This document shows, in pieces, positions 60,437 through 64,000 of a DNA stretch of 64,000 nt. Location: the NCBI GenBank assembly GCA_032164245.1, contig JAVMKO010000003.1, positions 66,658,390-66,722,389 of the forward strand, read 5' to 3'. The stretch is from Sternotherus odoratus (Eukaryota > Chordata > Testudines > Kinosternidae). Every line of letters begins with the position of its first letter. Within the stretch, counting starts at the first letter, position 1. The position numbers and the translations under genes were made by a program. Below the pieces are notes generated by a model that did not search any database, was not told the origin of the DNA, and worked only from the letters and a program-made list of their open reading frames with translations.

Positions 60437-60615
60437 GGTGATCTTAGCCACCTAATTGATAAGACATTGGTCTTCTAAGATAGGGACTGTGAGTTCGAGT
60501 CCCATCTGTGGTGAGTAAGCAGTTGGAGGCACTCAGATAGTACTGTGACAGGTGCTAACATGAGAACCTAGGGAGCAGATTTCTATACACCAATAGATTA
60601 TAATGTGCTTTAGGA
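60437..60615 (+). mobile_element. tRNA-derived SINE (old, CORE/MIR-like)
   Basis: The head has a B box gtgagttcgagtccc and an A-box-like ttagccacctaattgataag. The body has cactcagatagtactgtgacaggtgctaac. It is not a tRNA gene because the arms do not pair. Confidence 0.6.
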
Positions 60616-60744
60616 TGAAAAGTGTTGGATGAACATGAAATGTTCTTTGCTGGTTTAAAGTAACTAAACATACAGGGCCTGATGATCCTACAATGCTCAG
60701 GGTGTCGTCGAAGGAGATAGTGCTCAGTACCTTGAAGAATCAGC

Positions 60745-61560
60745 TCCGTAATGGTATGTCTACCCTGCAGTGTAAGCCAGAGTTAGTGGGACTCTAATCA
60801 GCTGACTCTGGGTTAGAGCATCTACGCTGATTGATTTTTAACCCTATGTTAAGAATTTTCTTACCCAGACTCAAACCTGGAACTCTGGCATCCACACTGC
60901 ATCATCTAGACCCAAGTCAAACCGACTATACCCAGACTCCCTGGGGTCCTCCCAAAATGTGGCCACTCTAGCCCTTTGACCATGGAGCACTGTGGGGAAA
61001 ACTTGGCTATGTACCCTGCATGGAACAGTCTGCTAACACATCCTGCCCAGCAGTCATTTTGGTCTGTTCACTCCTAGCTTCTGGAGACAACAACATGAAG
61101 GAGGAGTCTTTTGAAGAACTTTTCTTTTTTGTGCTTTCACTCCTGTGTCAGGAAACAGGCACTGCTTCCGTGAGATGCTGGTGGACATTTCAGTAGCATT
61201 TAGGGTGACCAGATGTCCTGATTTTATAGGGACAATCCCAATTTTTGGGTCTTTTTCTTATTTAGTCTCCTATTGCACCCCACCCCTGTCCTGATTTTTC
61301 ACACTTGCTGTCTGGTCACCCTAGTAGCATTTTCTGACTCATCACAGGCACTGACAGAGCTTTTGGTGGAGGAGGAGGACACAGACATGGCAGACTCGAA
61401 CTGCCTGGTGCTGTTCATGACACTTGGTATAGATGCTGATGGCCCCTATCTAGACCAGTGCTTCTGGAGCAGGGCGACAAACAAAAGTTGGTGGGATCAC
61501 GTCCCAATGCAGACCTGGGCAACATGGAGTGGATAAACTAAAGGCTTAGCTGATCCTGCT
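60745..61560 (+). mobile_element. Harbinger/PIF-like DNA transposon relic, interrupted by a hAT MITE
   Basis: It starts with the TIR-like gtatgtctaccctgcagtgtaa. Its 3' part encodes a short frame (61340-61536) with MTLGIDADGPYLDQCFWSRA and NKSWWDHVPMQTW, which I recognise as the N-terminal lead-in of HARBI1-like transposases. It stops before the catalytic domain. The hAT MITE at 61201-61323 lies inside it. Confidence 0.6.
61201..61323 (-). mobile_element. 123-bp hAT MITE, copy 2, with perfect 8-bp TSD
   Basis: The ends tagggtgaccaga and tctggtcacccta are flanked by GTAGCATT at 61193-61200 and 61324-61331. It is the reverse-complement partner of 18085-18208. The two copies have independent target sites. 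Confidence 0.94.
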
Positions 61561-61987
61561 CCCCCTGAAGTCAATGGCAAAATGACTATGAGTCAACCTT
61601 TTCTCTCATTGGTGGTGTTAAAAAATTTGTGATATACATAAGAATGCTAATAGAACCATTTTAAAGAGGTTTGTAACCTTTTATTCCTTATGCCTCTCCT
61701 TCTCTCTCTTCCTGCCCAAACTACCTCCCCAAAATCCTCAAATTGCCATAACATCTTTCCTACAGCATGTTTTTGCAAGGCTGAAAACGATGTCTGCAGA
61801 CAGCAAAAATTATGATTTTCCAGACGTACAATTATCCTGGTGACCAAAAAAAATAAAAAAAAAAGGTCTTTGGTCATGAAGTGGAAGATGTTTAGAGGTC
61901 AAAATAGATCACTAGGCCAGTACATATTCGTATGCATTTCCTATTGCTAATTTGATGGATTTATTAATGTTATCTTGGGAACTATAG

Positions 61988-62126
61988 GAACTGAACTTCA
62001 GGAGCTACAAAAAATGATTGACAGCCTTCAAAATCCTATGGATCCTAACAAAGTTGCCCAACTGCTAATCATTCAAAGAGAAGTTCTGTTTCTGCAGTTT
62101 GATGCAGCAGTCAAACATTTATTACG
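61988..62126 (+). CDS. CCDC162-like gene, window exon 24 (last in window)
   Basis: The acceptor is ttgggaactatag and the donor gtgaga. Two bases complete Gly (G+GA), then 45 codons and two bases (CG). The peptide TELQELQKMIDSLQNPMDPN is followed by KVAQLLIIQREVLFLQFDAA, a clear heptad-like helix. It ends mid-codon, so at least one more exon lies beyond 64000. Confidence 0.94.
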
Positions 62127-62954
62127 GTGAGAGTTAAAAGTGCTAATTCTGAAAAATTATCTCTGCCTGGCTCTTTTATAAAGTACTATGACCGGGTTTT
62201 CATTCAGTTCAAGAGGAAGGAGCTGTCTTAACACAAGTAGAAAAGATGAATTTAAAACAGCTGTATATAGTTCATCTATCAATTGACAGATTCCTTATCT
62301 GCTATATTTAAGAGAATTTCATTTTAGCCTATCTGAGTACAGCTTATCTGTGAATGTGAGGCTTATTGGTAGTGTTCCTGTAATCATGTGCATTAGACAT
62401 TCAAAAGAGAATTTTCTTAACCTGTGTGTGTATATATACGTATGAAATGATTTACAGTGTTGATAGATTATGGGTACTGCCACCCAGCACAGAGGGATAG
62501 TAGGGAGTAACTCCAACTCCCTCCCCTTTCAATTGCTGTTCTGTAGTATTCTTTGATTAGTGTGGGAAGATGATGTAAATACAGCACTGACTTGTTGACA
62601 GATTACAGATCCACAGGGAACCAGAACTAAAAAAACAGGCTCGTTTGCTTTATCTTTTACTCACTTAGGCACTGTGAGCAATTGGTTAGGAAAACATTTC
62701 ACTTTGATAAAGATTAGTATGCTGATAGGAAATTAAAGCAAACACAAATATTCTGTATGCTACATCTGTATCACTTCTTTATTGAGAGCATGATTAAAGT
62801 TCATTTTCTCCAAACTGGGGTTATAATACAAGTGAGAGCATAGTGACACTAAAATGCATATTGCTTTCTTATGAGTCCTTTGACATATTCCATCTGGGAA
62901 TGCTCTGAGGTGTCCTTAAAACTTCTCTGACAACTCCTTTATTGCTAAAAATAC

Positions 62955-63060
62955 TCTATTTATTTTATTTATTTATTACTTGTACAGCACCATATGTGCA
63001 CATGTAACATGCAAAAAGACAGGGTCCCTGCCCCAAAGAGCTTAAAATTAAAGGGTGATG
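62955..63060 (-). mobile_element. Ancient LINE 3' end, antisense
   Basis: It reads tttatttattacttgtacagcacc then gacagggtccctgccccaaagagcttaaaatt, the inverse of the tail seen at 29215 and 55590. Confidence 0.6.
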
Positions 63061-63421
63061 AACACTTCCTGAGAGAACAGATGAGGGTGCAGGAAATAGT
63101 TTGGCTTCAGGCTTTGAGTTAAAAGGTGTGCAAAAAATGTGGGGATGAGAAATGTCTGTAGCAAAGAGATTCAAATGAACATAGAGCTATTGTATATTTA
63201 GGCCGAATTTCAGTTTAGTTTTTGGATGTTTTATTTATATAGTGTGTGTTTATAGAGTACATAACAAAGTATCATTGTGTCTCTTTGGAAGAACACACTA
63301 TGGATCTGGGATCTCTTTGCTCATATGCTCTTAGCATTTAGACGTTACAGAAATGTTTCACTTTTCAGGCTGGAGTCAAAAATGGGGAAAGTAAGGATGG
63401 TGTCTTCCCTATAACTTTTAG

Positions 63422-63670
63422 CCTAGAGGTTAGGGTACTCACCTCAGATGTGCAAGACCCAGTTCAATCCCACTATCCTCTGCCTGATGTGGAGAAAAGA
63501 TTTAAATTAGGATCTTCCCCACATTGCAGGAGTATCCTAGCTACTGGACTAAGGATATTCTGGGGTGGGGTGCTCTCAATCCCTCTTGTTGAACGTAAAT
63601 CTCTACATCCTAGGCAAGTGCCCTAAACTCCAGGCTCTAGGGTCACTCTTTCCCTATCCTAATGCCTGTG
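63422..63670. repeat. Foldback repeat with tRNA-like arms
   Basis: The left arm cctagaggttagggtactcacctc ... acccagttcaatccc is mirrored by the inverse of gatttaaattaggatcttcc ... aggagtatcctagctactgg on the right. A third partial arm lies at about 63615 (aggcaagtgccctaaact). It matches a common reptile element whose class I cannot name. Confidence 0.65.
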
Positions 63671-63705
63671 GCAATTCATAGTAATTTGTTTACTGGATTT
63701 TTTTC

Positions 63706-64000
63706 AGTTTGCCCCCAAAATGGGGCCATGCGGGTGCCCATAGTGGTGTCACTGGTCTGGAGGTATATATTGTCACCATATCTGAAATAATTGTGCGCGA
63801 GGATAAAATCACAGAGCTCAGCGACCAGTTGTGCTGTGGCATCATCAGGGATACTATTCCTGACTGCTTGTGTATGGGATGTTTGTGTAGAGAGCTTCTG
63901 CATCCATGGTGGCTAGGATGCTGTTTTCTGGAAGATCACCAATGCATTCTAGTTTTCTCAGGAAGTTGGTGGTGTCATGGAGATAACCGGGAGTGCTGGG
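63706..64000 (-). mobile_element. Penelope-like element, reverse-transcriptase fragment (broken)
   Basis: On the minus strand from the right edge it reads NFLRKLECIGDLPENSILAT and then ALYTNIPYT, followed by a frameshift. In another frame it continues with AELCDFILAHNYFRYGD and IYLQTSDTTMGTRMAP, the core RT region of Penelope elements. Similarity stops near 63706, so the copy is truncated there and extends beyond the window on its 5' side. Confidence 0.88.

Larger units (their letters stand above)
2033..62126 (+). other. CCDC162: Gene span: large multi-exon protein gene, CCDC162-like (partial at both ends)
   Basis: Twenty-four exons on the + strand chain together with matching intron phases and consensus AG/GT borders. 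They encode about 1,177 codons without a stop. The first exon starts mid-codon and the last ends mid-codon, so the gene extends past the right edge and has upstream exons. The protein is rich in Leu, Glu, Lys and Gln, with several coiled-coil-like stretches (for example in exons 3, 10, 13, 21 and 24). I see no signal peptide, membrane segment or catalytic motif. Naming it CCDC162 rests on recalled family character and on a size fitting a protein of around 2,000 residues. It was not checked by search, so treat the name as about 50-55 percent likely. It could be another large uncharacterised coiled-coil protein. Molecular function is unknown to me. Confidence 0.55.

Noticed and set aside
60450..60520. 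Possible tRNA gene (B box gagttcgagtccc)
   Set aside because: The acceptor and anticodon arms do not pair and the sequence continues as a SINE body.
1..64000. CRISPR arrays, phage, bacterial operons or defence systems
   Set aside because: No spaced short repeats of the right form, no dense prokaryotic coding; introns and vertebrate repeats show eukaryotic DNA.

Overview
The window is vertebrate nuclear DNA, most likely from a turtle, probably a cryptodire. The evidence is the repeat set: tRNA-derived SINEs of the chelonian type, CR1 LINE ends, Penelope-like element (PLE) remnants with a GIY-YIG-like segment, many small hAT, pogo and Harbinger-type DNA elements, and old MIR/L2-like relics. 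There are no operons, phage, bacterial genes or CRISPR arrays.

One protein-coding gene, on the + strand, spans the window and runs past its right edge and probably its left. I assembled 24 coding exons from 2033 to 62126 by matching acceptors, donors, open frames and intron phase. They give about 3.5 kb of coding sequence (about 1,177 codons), with every junction phase-compatible and no internal stop. Two joins are worth noting: a small basic exon at 8887-8996, which phase arithmetic shows must exist, and a choice of two phase-0 donors at the end of the first exon. From remembered family character I tentatively call the gene CCDC162-like (the human counterpart, CCDC162P on 6q21, is annotated as a pseudogene). 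I could not run a search. The protein is large, soluble-looking and partly coiled coil, with no enzyme motif or membrane segment that I can see.

The rest is introns (105 bp to 7.1 kb) filled with mobile-element debris. By region: 2.4-3.1 kb hAT-like element; 6.6-7.0 kb two adjacent tRNA-SINEs; 7.7-8.1 kb PLE tail; 9.0-9.6 kb GC-rich array of alternating inverted units; 11.8-12.8 kb palindromic MITE next to an LTR-like GC-rich block; 16.1-16.5 kb pogo-like MITE; 17.4-18.3 kb long TIR element with a 124-bp hAT MITE inside; 22.4-22.6 kb hAT MITE with perfect target duplication; 24.1-24.7 kb TIR element; 27.2-27.9 kb CR1 with ORF2 C-terminus; 32.5 kb second copy of the 11.8-kb MITE; 38.9-41.7 kb TIR element and an unclassified repeat; 44.6-45.9 kb pogo-like element carrying a large GC-rich palindromic minisatellite; 46.7-48.8 kb CR1 split by a hAT-like element and a PLE; 56.8-57.5 kb CR1 plus Helitron-like candidate; 60.7-61.6 kb Harbinger-like relic with a second copy of the 124-bp hAT MITE; 63.4-64.0 kb foldback tRNA-like repeat and an antisense PLE reverse-transcriptase fragment.

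I found no novel biological system. The most useful results are the intact gene model, its cryptic exon, and several insertions with clean target-site duplications and nesting order.
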